From contig CAMYVB010000007.1 of the NCBI GenBank assembly GCA_947302175.1, positions 1 to 64,000 on the forward strand: a stretch of 64,000 nt of DNA, in the 5' to 3' direction. The stretch comes from an uncultured Bacteroidales bacterium (GTDB taxonomy: Bacteria > Bacteroidota > Bacteroidia > Bacteroidales > UBA932). Both the position numbers and the translations under genes were made by a program. A model generated the notes under the pieces. It ran no database searches, was not told the DNA's origin, and saw nothing but the letters and a program-made list of their open reading frames with translations. This document shows positions 25,008 to 34,009 of this stretch, one piece after another. How positions within the stretch are numbered: position 1 is the first letter of the stretch; each line of letters begins with the position of its first letter.

Positions 25008-27338
25008 ATGAAAAAACTCATTTACCTCTTCGCAGCTATGCTCGTGCTCACCGCTTGCCCCGGCGTGACGCCCGAAGTTCCCGAATATACGCTCGATGTC
25101 ACACCTTCCGAGCTGAGTTTCACGAGCCCCGACGAGGCAAGCCTGCCTCTCACCATAAAGAGCAACGCCAACTGGACCATTTCCGTCTCCAACGGAGCCT
25201 CCTGGTGCCAGCCCTCAGCCTTCAGCGGCAAGGGTGAGGGCACTATCCAGGTCAAGGTAACGGCAAACACCGTCACTTCCCCCCGCAGCGCCTCGATCAG
25301 CGTCTCCGCCAGCGGCGGGCTCAACAAAAGCGTCTCAGTGAGCCAGGCGGCAGGAAAGGAAAGCCCATCACAGACCGAGACCATCACTCTTGAAGCCTCG
25401 CCCAAGGCCTGGGACGGGCAGAAGAGGGCCGACATCACCTACCAGCTCCTCGTTTATTCCTTTGCCGACGGCAAGGGCGGCGACCGCTGGGGTGACCTCA
25501 AGGGCGTGACCGACCACATGGACTATCTCAACGACCTGGGAGTATCCGCCTTGTGGCTCTCCCCCATCCAGCCCGCCACTTCCTACCACGGCTACAATGT
25601 CAACGACTACTTCGCCATAGACAGCCACCTCGGCACCGAGGACGACTTCAAGACCCTGATTGCCGGAGCCGGAGCCAAGGGCATAGACATCTACATGGAC
25701 TATGTGCTCAATCATTCCGGCAAGGGCAACAAGTGGTTCACCGAGGCCACTTCCACCGTAGGCAGCAGCTACCGCAGCTGGTACGTCATCTCCGACGACC
25801 CGGCTTCCGATGTCGCTGCGGGCAAGATTGACAATTATGCCGGAGCGTCCGGCCCCGGCATGGGCACATGGCACAAAATCGGCATCGGAGCGGGCTACAA
25901 GGGCCGTCTCCACTTCAAGCTCGACTGGAGCGGCAGCACCAAGACCGTGACCGTAACGACCTCCGACGCCGCCCCCCGGAGCTCCAACCCTTCGGCAAGC
26001 AAATGGTTGTGGATAGGCGAAGTCGGCGCCGTCGGCCTCTATGAGACCACCCCCAACATCTTTGAAATCACCCTTGAAGTCGATACCGACTGGGGCTTCC
26101 TCGTCCGCAGCGCTTCCGGCAACGACTGGAGCGCCGGCACCAAGTGGGGCACTCCTTCCGGCGGCAAGGCCATAGTATTCGGCACCCCCTTCACCCTCGC
26201 CGCCAACAGCGCGAGTTTCGACCCCGGCAACATAGTTTTCAGCAACGAGAGCACCAACTATTTCGCCAGTTTCGACTCCGGCATGCCCGACCTCAACTAC
26301 GGTCCCTACTCCACCGCTTCCACCCATCCCTGTTTCAAGGCCCTCGCCGAGAGCGCCGACAAGTGGATCAACATGGGCGTAAACGGTCTCAGGCTCGACG
26401 CCGTAATCTGGATATACCAGAACCAGACCGAGGCCAACGTCTCCTTCCTCAAGCAATGGTACGACCGCTGCAACGCGACCTACAAGGCCCGCGGCGGTAA
26501 GGGCGAGCTCTACATGGTGGGCGAAGCCTGGTGCGACAACGCCACCCGGGCTGCCTCTTACTATAAGGGTCTCCCTTCGAATTTCAACTTCTGGTACTGG
26601 TACACCCTCAAGGACCGTATCAACAACAAGAAGGGAAATGACTTCGCCTCCACGATAATCGGCTTCCGCGAGCAGTTCAAGGCCAACAGGAGCGACTTTA
26701 TCGACGCCATCAAGCTCAGCAACCACGACGAAGACCGCGCCGGCAACGACCTCGGCCGCTCTGCAGATAAGGAGAAACTCGCCGCGGCAGTGCTCCTCAC
26801 TTCCCCCGGAAAGCCTTATATCTACCAGGGCGAAGAGCTCGGTTACTGGGGCAATAAAGGCGGCGGCGACGAATATGTACGCACCCCCATCAAATGGACA
26901 AAGACCGGCACTGTCGCAGATGCGGCATTGGACGGCAAAATAGACAACAGTATGCTTTCTGAGAGCATCTCGGTCGAAGCGCAGCAGGCCGACGCGGCGT
27001 CTGTTCTCAATGTCTACAAGACCTTCGCCCGCCTCCGCAACAGCTACGCTTCCCTCGCGAGCGGTGAAATGAGCGCCCACCCCGTATTCAATTCGAACAA
27101 TTCACGCTACGCCGCTATAGGCGCCTGGTACCGCACCCTCGGCTCTGAAAAGACCCTCGTCGTGCACAACTTCTCCAACAACAAGATAAGCGCTTCGTTC
27201 GGGACCGAGGACCTGAGCCGCGTCATCGGCCTTTGCGGCGGAGGCGAGCTCAAGACCACCAAAACCGGCGGAGTCGTTACCGACAACACCCTGACGCTCA
27301 ACGGCTATTCCAGCGTCGTTTTCCTGATTCAAGAATAA
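25008..27338 (+). CDS. SusG-like surface alpha-amylase with BACON domain (GH13)
   Basis: A 776-residue lipoprotein with Cys17 in the lipobox (VLTAC). Residues 26-115 form a BACON-type beta domain (VTPSELSFTS, SNANWTISV, and the closing VSVSQAAG). The GH13 barrel starts near 140 and is interrupted at about 285-412 by an inserted beta-rich module, the same place where SusG carries its starch-binding CBM58. Catalytic residues are D464 (NGLRLDAVIWIY), E506 (YMVGEAWC) and D574 (LSNHDEDRAG). It should cut starch at the cell surface to make fragments for SusC. An in-frame TTG at 24978 lies inside the -7 box, so the ATG at 25008 is chosen. The GH53 gene follows after 7 bases. Confidence 0.94.
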   Translation: MKKLIYLFAAMLVLTACPGVTPEVPEYTLDVTPSELSFTSPDEASLPLTIKSNANWTISVSNGASWCQPSAFSGKGEGTIQVKVTANTVTSPRSASISVSASGGLNKSVSVSQAAGKESPSQTETITLEASPKAWDGQKRADITYQLLVYSFADGKGGDRWGDLKGVTDHMDYLNDLGVSALWLSPIQPATSYHGYNVNDYFAIDSHLGTEDDFKTLIAGAGAKGIDIYMDYVLNHSGKGNKWFTEATSTVGSSYRSWYVISDDPASDVAAGKIDNYAGASGPGMGTWHKIGIGAGYKGRLHFKLDWSGSTKTVTVTTSDAAPRSSNPSASKWLWIGEVGAVGLYETTPNIFEITLEVDTDWGFLVRSASGNDWSAGTKWGTPSGGKAIVFGTPFTLAANSASFDPGNIVFSNESTNYFASFDSGMPDLNYGPYSTASTHPCFKALAESADKWINMGVNGLRLDAVIWIYQNQTEANVSFLKQWYDRCNATYKARGGKGELYMVGEAWCDNATRAASYYKGLPSNFNFWYWYTLKDRINNKKGNDFASTIIGFREQFKANRSDFIDAIKLSNHDEDRAGNDLGRSADKEKLAAAVLLTSPGKPYIYQGEELGYWGNKGGGDEYVRTPIKWTKTGTVADAALDGKIDNSMLSESISVEAQQADAASVLNVYKTFARLRNSYASLASGEMSAHPVFNSNNSRYAAIGAWYRTLGSEKTLVVHNFSNNKISASFGTEDLSRVIGLCGGGELKTTKTGGVVTDNTLTLNGYSSVVFLIQE

Positions 27339-27345
27339 ACAGTAT

Positions 27346-28455
27346 ATGAAAAACATCTTCAGACTCAGCTGCCTCTCAGCCATCATTATGCTTCTATCAG
27401 TCTCCTGCGAACCCGGGGATAACGGCGGCGGGAGCGGCGGGAGCGGCGATGGCGGTTCCACCGAAGTGGCGTTCGCCAAAGGCGCCGACCTTGGCTGGAT
27501 CACGGAAATGGAAGCCAAGGGCTACAAGTTCTACAACGCCTCCGGCGTGGAGAAGGAATGCACGGCCCTGATGAAGGAAATAGGCTTCAACAGCGTCCGC
27601 TACCGCGTCTGGGTTAACCCCTCCAGCGGTTATAACAACATGAACGACGTTCTGCAGAAGTGCAAGAGGGCCCAGGCTCTCGGCATGCAGATAATGATAG
27701 ATTTCCACTACAGCGACACCTGGGCCGATCCCGGAAAGCAGATTATCCCTGCTGCATGGCAGTCAATGGACGCCGGCGGCATCGCCGCCGCGGTCAACTC
27801 CCACACCCGCAGCGTCCTTCAGACCTTGAAGAATAATAAAATCGATGTCGCATGGGTGCAGGTGGGCAACGAGGTCAGGCCCGGAATGCTGGTCCATACC
27901 GGCACTGAGAGCAGTCACAAAGAGGCCCCCGAAAGCATTTCCGGCAAGGTTTCCGGCAACAGCGTGGGACATTTCGTGGAGTACTTCAATTCCGGAGCAT
28001 CTGCGGTCAAGGCCGTCTATCCCGACGCCCGGGTCATACTCCATCTCGACAACGGCTGGGACAGCGGCATGCTCACCTGGTTCCTCGACCTGATGAAAAA
28101 AAACGAGGCCAAATACGACATGATAGGCCTTTCGCTATATCCTTCATATTGGGACACTTCCATAGGCGGCTACCCCGATTGGAGCACTAAGACAAAGCAG
28201 TGCGTGGAGAATCTCACCACCCTTCATTCCCGCTACAACAAGCCCGTCATGATTGTGGAATTCGGCATGCCCGCAAGCGAGCCCGCCAAGGCAAAGGCCG
28301 CCCTCCAGTACGTCCTTCAGAGCACGACCAGCAACGACTGGTTCAAGGGAATATTCTACTGGGAGCCCGAGTCTGAAAAGGCCCGCAACGGCTACGACTA
28401 CGGTGCCTTCGCCGACGGAAAGCCCACCATCGCCCTCTCCCCCTTCTCCGACTAA
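27346..28455 (+). CDS. GH53 endo-beta-1,4-galactanase lipoprotein
   Basis: A 369-residue lipoprotein with lipobox Cys21 (LLSVSC) and a Gly/Ser linker at 25-38 that tethers it to the membrane. The GH53 barrel shows GADLGWITEME at 46-56, DFHYSDTWADPGKQ at 119-132, the acid/base E176 in WVQVGNEVRPGML and the nucleophile E305 in MIVEFGMP. The enzyme cleaves beta-1,4-galactan side chains of pectin (type I arabinogalactan). It is transcribed with the SusG-like amylase and faces a GH2 beta-galactosidase gene, which could finish the galacto-oligosaccharides. Its presence in an alpha-glucan locus is unusual and suggests the locus serves two plant polymers. Confidence 0.94.
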   Translation: MKNIFRLSCLSAIIMLLSVSCEPGDNGGGSGGSGDGGSTEVAFAKGADLGWITEMEAKGYKFYNASGVEKECTALMKEIGFNSVRYRVWVNPSSGYNNMNDVLQKCKRAQALGMQIMIDFHYSDTWADPGKQIIPAAWQSMDAGGIAAAVNSHTRSVLQTLKNNKIDVAWVQVGNEVRPGMLVHTGTESSHKEAPESISGKVSGNSVGHFVEYFNSGASAVKAVYPDARVILHLDNGWDSGMLTWFLDLMKKNEAKYDMIGLSLYPSYWDTSIGGYPDWSTKTKQCVENLTTLHSRYNKPVMIVEFGMPASEPAKAKAALQYVLQSTTSNDWFKGIFYWEPESEKARNGYDYGAFADGKPTIALSPFSD

Positions 28456-28580
28456 GCGCCCTCTCCTTGAGGCGAATGTCACTATAAGCCCCACAGGGCC
28501 AAAAATGCAGTTCACCACCATCCTTCAGGGGGGTGGCGAACGTCAATAATAACCCTCTGTGGCCTATAGCGCGGTTTGCC

Positions 28581-31076
28581 CTAAGAAACTACGACGCGGC
28601 CGCGGCGAAGGCCCTTGGACTTTACGCTGACTTTGATGGGGCCGGGGCCTGTGCGGCGTATTACAACCGCGCAAAGGCCGTTGAAGGCGGGAGCCGTCTT
28701 AGTGCGGAAAGGAATGAGACTGGTGGGGTCGCCACTATCGACAGCAAGTATCTCACCATTACCAGACACACTGAACTCCAAATCGTTACAGGCATGAGGG
28801 GCTAGGCGTCCCTTCCAATCGGTGATACTAACTGTCACGAACGACAGGTCGCCTTCTCCTCCCTGGTCTTTGTCGGCGGAAATCTTAAGGCGACGGGGCT
28901 TCCCGGAAGTGGAGATCTTTTCACGGGCCCACTCCTTGCCGTCCTTGTAGGCGACCACCTCAACCGTGCCTTTTTTGTAAACTACATCATCCCAGCGTAG
29001 GCGGTATTCCCTCTCGCCGCGGGCTTTCCTGCCCATGGACTTGCCGTTGACAAAAAGCTCAGCCTCATCGCCGGAGGTATAGACGTGGATGGGGGTTACG
29101 AGGCCCTTACGATCGGGCCAAGTCCAATGGGGAACTATGTGCACCATGGGCAGGTCCGGACGCCAGCGGGCCTGGTAGAGCCAGAAGCGGTCTTTGGGGA
29201 AGCCCGCAAGGTCGATTATGCCGAAATAGCTGCTGCGCGAAGGGAGCGGCACGTCAAGCACCTTTTGGCCCCATTTCATCAGCTGCTCACGGTAGGCCTT
29301 CTTTTCTTCTTCAGTGTGGAAATTGCTAAGGACGGAGATGTCGAGATTGTAGGGGGTAGGTTCGCCCAGATAGTCAAAACCCGTCCAGACGAACTCGCCC
29401 GCGCACTCGGGCACTTCATCCTCATAGGACCACTCATAATCCGGACTGGAAGCCCATGCCGGGGCGTACAGGTCGTAGGAACTCACCTGGAAAGGGGGGT
29501 CGTCTGTCCAGCCGCCGTTCTTCTCGTCCGAGACAGGGAAGAGATAGTAGCCGCGGGTGGAAATGCACGAAGCGGTCTCACTGCCGAAGAAGGGCTGGTC
29601 GGGATGGGCATCGCGGAAATCCTTGTAGGCGTGGGGCTTATAGTTGAATCCATATACATCAATAGTCGATGCGTAGGGCTGCGATGCCGCCCAAAGATTG
29701 TCGTTGCCGGCGGTGGTAGGGCGAGTGGGGTCTATCGTATGGCAGACGGCACTAAGGTGGCGGGCGATGTACCATTTCTCCCTCATCCCCTGCTCGGCCA
29801 CTTCATTGCCTATGGACCAGGCAATCACGGAAGGGTGGTTGCGGTCGCGTTTTATCATGTCCACAAGGTCACGGTCGGCCCATTCCCGGAAAAGGGTGGC
29901 GTAGCCGTTGGTCTTCTTGGACATGGTCCAGGTGTCCGTGAATTCATCGATTACCAGGAATCCCATCTCGTCACACAGGTCCAGGAACTCGGGCGCGGGA
30001 GGGTTGTGGCTGCAGCGTATGGCGTTGCAGCCCATTTCCTTCATCTGGCCAAGGCGCCTCTTCCAGACCTGGTCGTTCCACACAGCGCCAAGCGATCCGG
30101 CGTCGTGATGGAGGCAAACTCCCTTGAGGAAAGTTTTCTCTCCGTTGAGATAAAAGCCGTCGGGTCGCCACTCGGCGCTCCTAATGCCGAAGGTAGTCGA
30201 GCAAGAGTAGCTGTAGTCTTCATAGACGGCTTTGACACTGGTTTTCAGCGAGTATAGGGAGGGAGAACCCGGCGTCCAGAGCTTAGGCGCGGCGACTTTC
30301 ATTTCGCTCCTCACGACCTGGCCGCTCCAAACCCATGAAAGCAGCACGGAATCGCGACAAACTACTTCCCCGTTGTATAATATCTCATTAACCAGATGGG
30401 TCGCCCGAAAATGATGGGAATGGTTTTTCAGCGTCACGGCAACGCTCACCGTCGCCTCCTCAGCGCCCACAACCGGAGTCGTCACGAAAACGCCCCAAGT
30501 CTCGACGCCTATCCTGGATGACTCGGTAAGCCAAACATTGCGGTAAATGCCGCCGCCGGGATACCAGCGGGAAGACTCCTCAGGGTTGTCGAGGCTGATT
30601 GCTATGACGTTGTCGCCTTCGTGAAGCGCGGGGCTCAAGTCCGCCTCGAACGATGAATACCCGTAGGGACGTTTTGCCACCTCAACTCCGTTACAGTAAA
30701 CTATCGCCCCCGACATCGCGCCGTCTATGCCGAGCAGGTATTCTTTACTAAGGTCACTGACTGTCAGATGTTTGCGATACCATGCGCGACCCCACCAAGG
30801 GAGTTTGCCCGTTTCGCCGGGATACTCCTGGCGGAAAGTGTGTTCAACTCCCCAGTCGTGCGGCAGATCGAGGCTGCGCCACTCGCTGTCATCATAGTCC
30901 GCGGCCGCAAAAATCTCCGGATGACGGGCGTCCCGGCACTCGAGGGGCATGGCGAATTTCCAAGCTGCATTCAGTGACACCCTGCCCTCGGGCTGGGCGG
31001 ATGCGCGCACGGGAAATAGCAGTTGGATGCAAAGCAAAATGAGCACCATCAGGGGCGCAATTCTGACTCGAGTCAT
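28581..31076 (-). CDS. GH2 beta-galactosidase, exported
   Basis: An 831-residue glycoside hydrolase family 2 enzyme. The ATG at 31076 begins a signal peptide ending VRASAQ near residue 28; an in-frame codon at 31112 falls upstream of the -7 box and is not used. The sugar-binding domain spans 30-190 (LPHDWGVEHTF, GGGIYRNVWL), the Ig-like domain about 190-295, and the barrel from 300. Catalytic residues are acid/base E425 in SIGNEVAEQG and nucleophile E500 in FFGSETAS. MKEMGCNAIRCSHNPP at 345-360 is a GH2 hallmark. C-terminal Ig-like domains (DUF4982-like) follow. It probably removes terminal galactose in the periplasm, perhaps from products of the neighbouring GH53 galactanase. Confidence 0.94.
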   Translation of the reverse strand: MTRVRIAPLMVLILLCIQLLFPVRASAQPEGRVSLNAAWKFAMPLECRDARHPEIFAAADYDDSEWRSLDLPHDWGVEHTFRQEYPGETGKLPWWGRAWYRKHLTVSDLSKEYLLGIDGAMSGAIVYCNGVEVAKRPYGYSSFEADLSPALHEGDNVIAISLDNPEESSRWYPGGGIYRNVWLTESSRIGVETWGVFVTTPVVGAEEATVSVAVTLKNHSHHFRATHLVNEILYNGEVVCRDSVLLSWVWSGQVVRSEMKVAAPKLWTPGSPSLYSLKTSVKAVYEDYSYSCSTTFGIRSAEWRPDGFYLNGEKTFLKGVCLHHDAGSLGAVWNDQVWKRRLGQMKEMGCNAIRCSHNPPAPEFLDLCDEMGFLVIDEFTDTWTMSKKTNGYATLFREWADRDLVDMIKRDRNHPSVIAWSIGNEVAEQGMREKWYIARHLSAVCHTIDPTRPTTAGNDNLWAASQPYASTIDVYGFNYKPHAYKDFRDAHPDQPFFGSETASCISTRGYYLFPVSDEKNGGWTDDPPFQVSSYDLYAPAWASSPDYEWSYEDEVPECAGEFVWTGFDYLGEPTPYNLDISVLSNFHTEEEKKAYREQLMKWGQKVLDVPLPSRSSYFGIIDLAGFPKDRFWLYQARWRPDLPMVHIVPHWTWPDRKGLVTPIHVYTSGDEAELFVNGKSMGRKARGEREYRLRWDDVVYKKGTVEVVAYKDGKEWAREKISTSGKPRRLKISADKDQGGEGDLSFVTVSITDWKGRLAPHACNDLEFSVSGNGEILAVDSGDPTSLIPFRTKTAPAFNGLCAVVIRRTGPGPIKVSVKSKGLRRGRVVVS

Positions 31077-31099
31077 AGCCGGCTGTTTTACGTTTCCCG

Positions 31100-31107
31100 T
31101 AAATATA
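31100..31107 (-). promoter_or_regulatory. -7 promoter box for the GH2 gene
   Basis: The minus strand reads TATATTTA, one mismatch from TAnnTTTG, 23 bases before the ATG at 31076. It supports that start over the upstream in-frame codon. Confidence 0.45.
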
Positions 31108-31163
31108 AGCAAAAAATCCGTAACCGGTACGCTTTTCCGTTATCGGTCACATTGTTACAACAG

Positions 31164-31877
31164 CTAAACGCCGCCTACGCCGGTAACTATCATGCCTATG
31201 CCGAAATAGAGCATGAGCGAGCAAAGCAGGCGGGACTTGGTAGTGCCGGCGCGCCAAAAATTGAGAGCTAGGGCGGCAATTGTAATCAGGCCGCCGAGAA
31301 CGCCACCTGCAAGGGCGTACCACTGCGCCTCCTCCATAAACGCAGCCGCACAAGGGAAAGTGCCTATAATAAAGAAATGCGAAAACCAGTTGCCTGTAAA
31401 AGACAGGATATAGCACCACATGCCCCAGCTGAAAGCATTTCTCTTAAAGCAATATACCAGCAGCAAACTGAAAAGAATCACAAGAAGGGTAGAATTCGCA
31501 GCCTCCAAATGGGGAAAACATATGAGATAATCCTCGCAAGGAATGCCAAAATGCCAAGAGCATTCACCAACCGACTGCCAAAGCAGCGTACCGCCCGTGT
31601 AACCAATCCAAAAGGCAGGGAAAAGCTTCTCAGTCTTGTCCGCCCTGCCCGCCAGGAGCAACGCGACGACAAAAGCTACACTCATGAAAATGAAGCGCGG
31701 AAGGCTGGGATCCACCGTCTCCCCTTCATGGACGTGGACGGGAATAATGGACTCCGTGCCCTTGCCGAGATAAAGGCAGACAGCCAGGATGGCCACAAGC
31801 ACGATTGTGATACCTATGATTCCGAAAATGGGCAGGATACCCTCCTTAAGAGCTTTCGATGCTGCGGATTTATTCAT
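31164..31877 (-). CDS. Multi-pass membrane protein of unknown function
   Basis: A 237-residue protein with about six or seven hydrophobic helices (near 14-37, 60-77, 86-104, 128-147, 155-176, 186-206, 215-235). I recognise no family. The loop between helices 1 and 2 is polar and contains HVHEGETVDPS. Conserved-looking residues are few: SVGECSWHFGIPCEDY, with two Cys, and GNWFSHFFIIGTFPC. The ATG at 31877 is used rather than an in-frame upstream codon at 31916, because a full -7 box lies between them. It is transcribed away from the GT4 gene. It could be a small sensor or channel-like protein, but nothing here fixes a role. Confidence 0.7.
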   Translation of the reverse strand: MNKSAASKALKEGILPIFGIIGITIVLVAILAVCLYLGKGTESIIPVHVHEGETVDPSLPRFIFMSVAFVVALLLAGRADKTEKLFPAFWIGYTGGTLLWQSVGECSWHFGIPCEDYLICFPHLEAANSTLLVILFSLLLVYCFKRNAFSWGMWCYILSFTGNWFSHFFIIGTFPCAAAFMEEAQWYALAGGVLGGLITIAALALNFWRAGTTKSRLLCSLMLYFGIGMIVTGVGGV

Positions 31878-31895
31878 GACAGTGTCTCCTGAGTG

Positions 31896-31903
31896 CAAAG
31901 ATA
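31896..31903 (-). promoter_or_regulatory. -7 promoter box for the unknown membrane protein
   Basis: The minus strand reads TATCTTTG, a full TAnnTTTG match, 18 bases before the ATG at 31877. It is back-to-back with the GT4 promoter, whose -33 box begins 6 bases away. Confidence 0.55.
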
Positions 31904-31909
31904 GCAAAT

Positions 31910-31940
31910 TTTGCAATTAGACTTAATTGTCCTACCTTTG
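31910..31940 (+). promoter_or_regulatory. Canonical promoter of the GT4 glycosyltransferase gene
   Basis: TTTG at 31910-31913 and TACCTTTG at 31933-31940 are separated by exactly 19 bases, a complete match to the Bacteroidota consensus TTTG-N19-TAnnTTTG. The ATG follows 24 bases later. Confidence 0.8.
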
Positions 31941-31964
31941 CGCTCCTTTGCAAGATTAGAAGAG

Positions 31965-33122
31965 ATGAAAGTACTGTTTGTCGCGAACAACGCATTCAAT
32001 AAAGGCAACGGGATAGCAGTGTCAATCCACAACACGATGAAGGGATTGAAAGAACTGGGCATTGACGCCCGCCTTATGGCAGTCGAAAATCCCGACCCTG
32101 AAGGACCCCAGCCAGATTTCCCCCTCGAGCATTTTGTATTCCCCATATTCGAACCCATAATTCAGAAAAACGGATTCTCCTACGCCAAGCTGAGCAAAAG
32201 GCGCATAAGGGAAGCTGTGCGCTGGGCCGACGTGATCCATATGGAAGAAGCGCTTATCCTCCAGCCGGCAGTTGAGAAAATTGCCAGGAAAGAGGGCGTC
32301 CCCTGCGTCGGCACTTTCCATCTTTACCCTCACAGTGTCCTGGCGAATCTCGGCTTTCCCAAAAAGAATTATCTCAATGCTCCCTTGCAAAAGTTGTGGA
32401 ACAGCACGGTCTTCGACCACTGCTCCATAATTCAGTGCCCAGCCGCGGAAGTGAAACGCTATCTGACCGAGTGCAGAAGCAAGGCCGAGCTGAGGGTCAT
32501 TCCCAACGGGATAAACATCCCCGAAGAGAAAGTGGTCCCCGAGGATGTAATACCAGGCGAAGTCATTGATATCCTGTGTATTGGCCGCCTGTCCAAAGAG
32601 AAGTCCCAGGACACATTGCTTCAGGCCATGCGCTACAGCCGCCACGCCGACCGTATCCGTCTGATTTTCGCCGGCGATGGTCCCATGGCGGGACAATACA
32701 AAAAGATGGCTGCAAAACTCGTCAGGGAAGGCGTCATCAAGAACTCTCCCGTATTCGGATTCTACACCCACGAGGAACTCTCCGAACTTGCGCGCAAATC
32801 CTATCTCTACGTCCACTGTTCATGGGTGGAAACTGAGGGACTCTCATGCCTGGAAGCAACGAGGGAAGGCCTGGTCCCCGTCATCGGCGAAGGTGAGCTG
32901 GTCAGTACTTCCCAGTTTGCCCTCACTCCCGTCAGCAAATATCCCTTGGGCGACAGCAAGGCGCTCGCAGAAAGGATTGACTGGTGGATTGAGCATCCTG
33001 CAGAGCGTAACCGTATGGCCCGGGAGTATGCCGACGCCGCCCGTAAATATGACATCAGTTCTTCAATGCAGACCCTCGCACAGATGTACGAGGATGCGAT
33101 AAAGGCAAACAAGAAGAATTAA
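31965..33122 (+). CDS. GT4-family glycosyltransferase
   Basis: A 385-residue GT-B fold glycosyltransferase. The N-terminus MKVLFVANNAFNKGNGIAVS is an acceptor-domain opening with the glycine-rich loop. Residues around 205-240 (VIDILCIGRLSKEKSQDTLLQA) form the nucleotide-sugar domain start, and ETEGLSCLEATREGLVPV in the C-terminal part is the GT4 donor-binding E-x7-E-type region. It probably adds a hexose to a lipid or polysaccharide precursor at the inner face of the membrane. Its stop overlaps the next ATG by one base (TAATG), so the esterase is co-translated. The substrate cannot be inferred. Confidence 0.88.
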   Translation: MKVLFVANNAFNKGNGIAVSIHNTMKGLKELGIDARLMAVENPDPEGPQPDFPLEHFVFPIFEPIIQKNGFSYAKLSKRRIREAVRWADVIHMEEALILQPAVEKIARKEGVPCVGTFHLYPHSVLANLGFPKKNYLNAPLQKLWNSTVFDHCSIIQCPAAEVKRYLTECRSKAELRVIPNGINIPEEKVVPEDVIPGEVIDILCIGRLSKEKSQDTLLQAMRYSRHADRIRLIFAGDGPMAGQYKKMAAKLVREGVIKNSPVFGFYTHEELSELARKSYLYVHCSWVETEGLSCLEATREGLVPVIGEGELVSTSQFALTPVSKYPLGDSKALAERIDWWIEHPAERNRMAREYADAARKYDISSSMQTLAQMYEDAIKANKKN

Positions 33123-33997
33123 TGAAACGCATTGTCCCGTTCATTGTTTTTGTGCTTTTTCTCGCATCATGTGCAAATGCAAGATTTGCGACGGGACCTT
33201 CCGATTCTGAAATTGAGTCCATAGGCGGCTTTGATGGCACTATTGAGACCGTGACTTTTCGCTCAGGCGAAAAGCGCCTGAGCGAAAGACGCATGGTGGT
33301 CTATCTCCCTCCGTCCTACTACCGCGACTCTGCCAGGCATTACCCGGTGATGTACCTTATACATGGTGCAAAGGGCAATGAGACCACCTGGATAGATCGC
33401 GGCCGTGCCTTCACCGTTCTGGACTCCATGGTACGTGAGGGCAGCGCTCCCGAGACAATCGTGGTGCTTCCCAATCTCAACCGCTATTTCGGCGACAAGG
33501 ACTACAAACAGGGGCATGCAGTAAATCCCGTGAGAGCTTTCTGGCTTCTAGACGGCGAGGCAGAGCGGCATTTCACCGACAAAGTGGTGCGTACCACGGA
33601 CTCGCTTTTCCGCACAATCCCTCAGAAAAACGGAAGGGCCATAGCCGGCATGTCCTCCGGAGCCCTTCAGGCGCTATACCTCTCGGCGAACAATCCCGAC
33701 ATGTTCGACTATGTGGGCCTTTTCTCGCCATACACCTATCCGACCATCTTTGCGGCAGGCCATTACGACATCTACGGCGGTCTTTCAAGAAAGCTTGACC
33801 GTCAGTTTGCCAATCCTCCTGCGGCCTACGAAATCATGATAGGGGACAAGGATTTCTTCTACCCCCACATCATTCTCTACGACAAGAAACTGACAAGAAA
33901 AGGTTACCCACACCACCTTACAGTAACCCCCGGTGGCCACACCTGGATCAACTGGCGCGAGCACCTTATCTCTTTCTACGGAGTAATGTTTAAATAG
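33122..33997 (+). CDS. Esterase-D/CE1-like alpha/beta-hydrolase lipoprotein
   Basis: A 291-residue exported protein with lipobox Cys17 (FLASC). The alpha/beta-hydrolase fold is of the esterase D / feruloyl esterase type: RRMVVYLPPSYY near 57-68, YLIHGAKGNETTW at 78-90 (oxyanion region), nucleophile S178 in GMSSG, and the catalytic histidine H273 in GGHTWINW. Related proteins deacylate sugars or xylan esters in the periplasm. It follows the GT4 gene with a one-base overlap, suggesting joint action on a surface glycan; its substrate is not evident. Confidence 0.85.
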   Translation: MKRIVPFIVFVLFLASCANARFATGPSDSEIESIGGFDGTIETVTFRSGEKRLSERRMVVYLPPSYYRDSARHYPVMYLIHGAKGNETTWIDRGRAFTVLDSMVREGSAPETIVVLPNLNRYFGDKDYKQGHAVNPVRAFWLLDGEAERHFTDKVVRTTDSLFRTIPQKNGRAIAGMSSGALQALYLSANNPDMFDYVGLFSPYTYPTIFAAGHYDIYGGLSRKLDRQFANPPAAYEIMIGDKDFFYPHIILYDKKLTRKGYPHHLTVTPGGHTWINWREHLISFYGVMFK

Positions 33998-34009
33998 CCC
34001 CAGGGCGGC

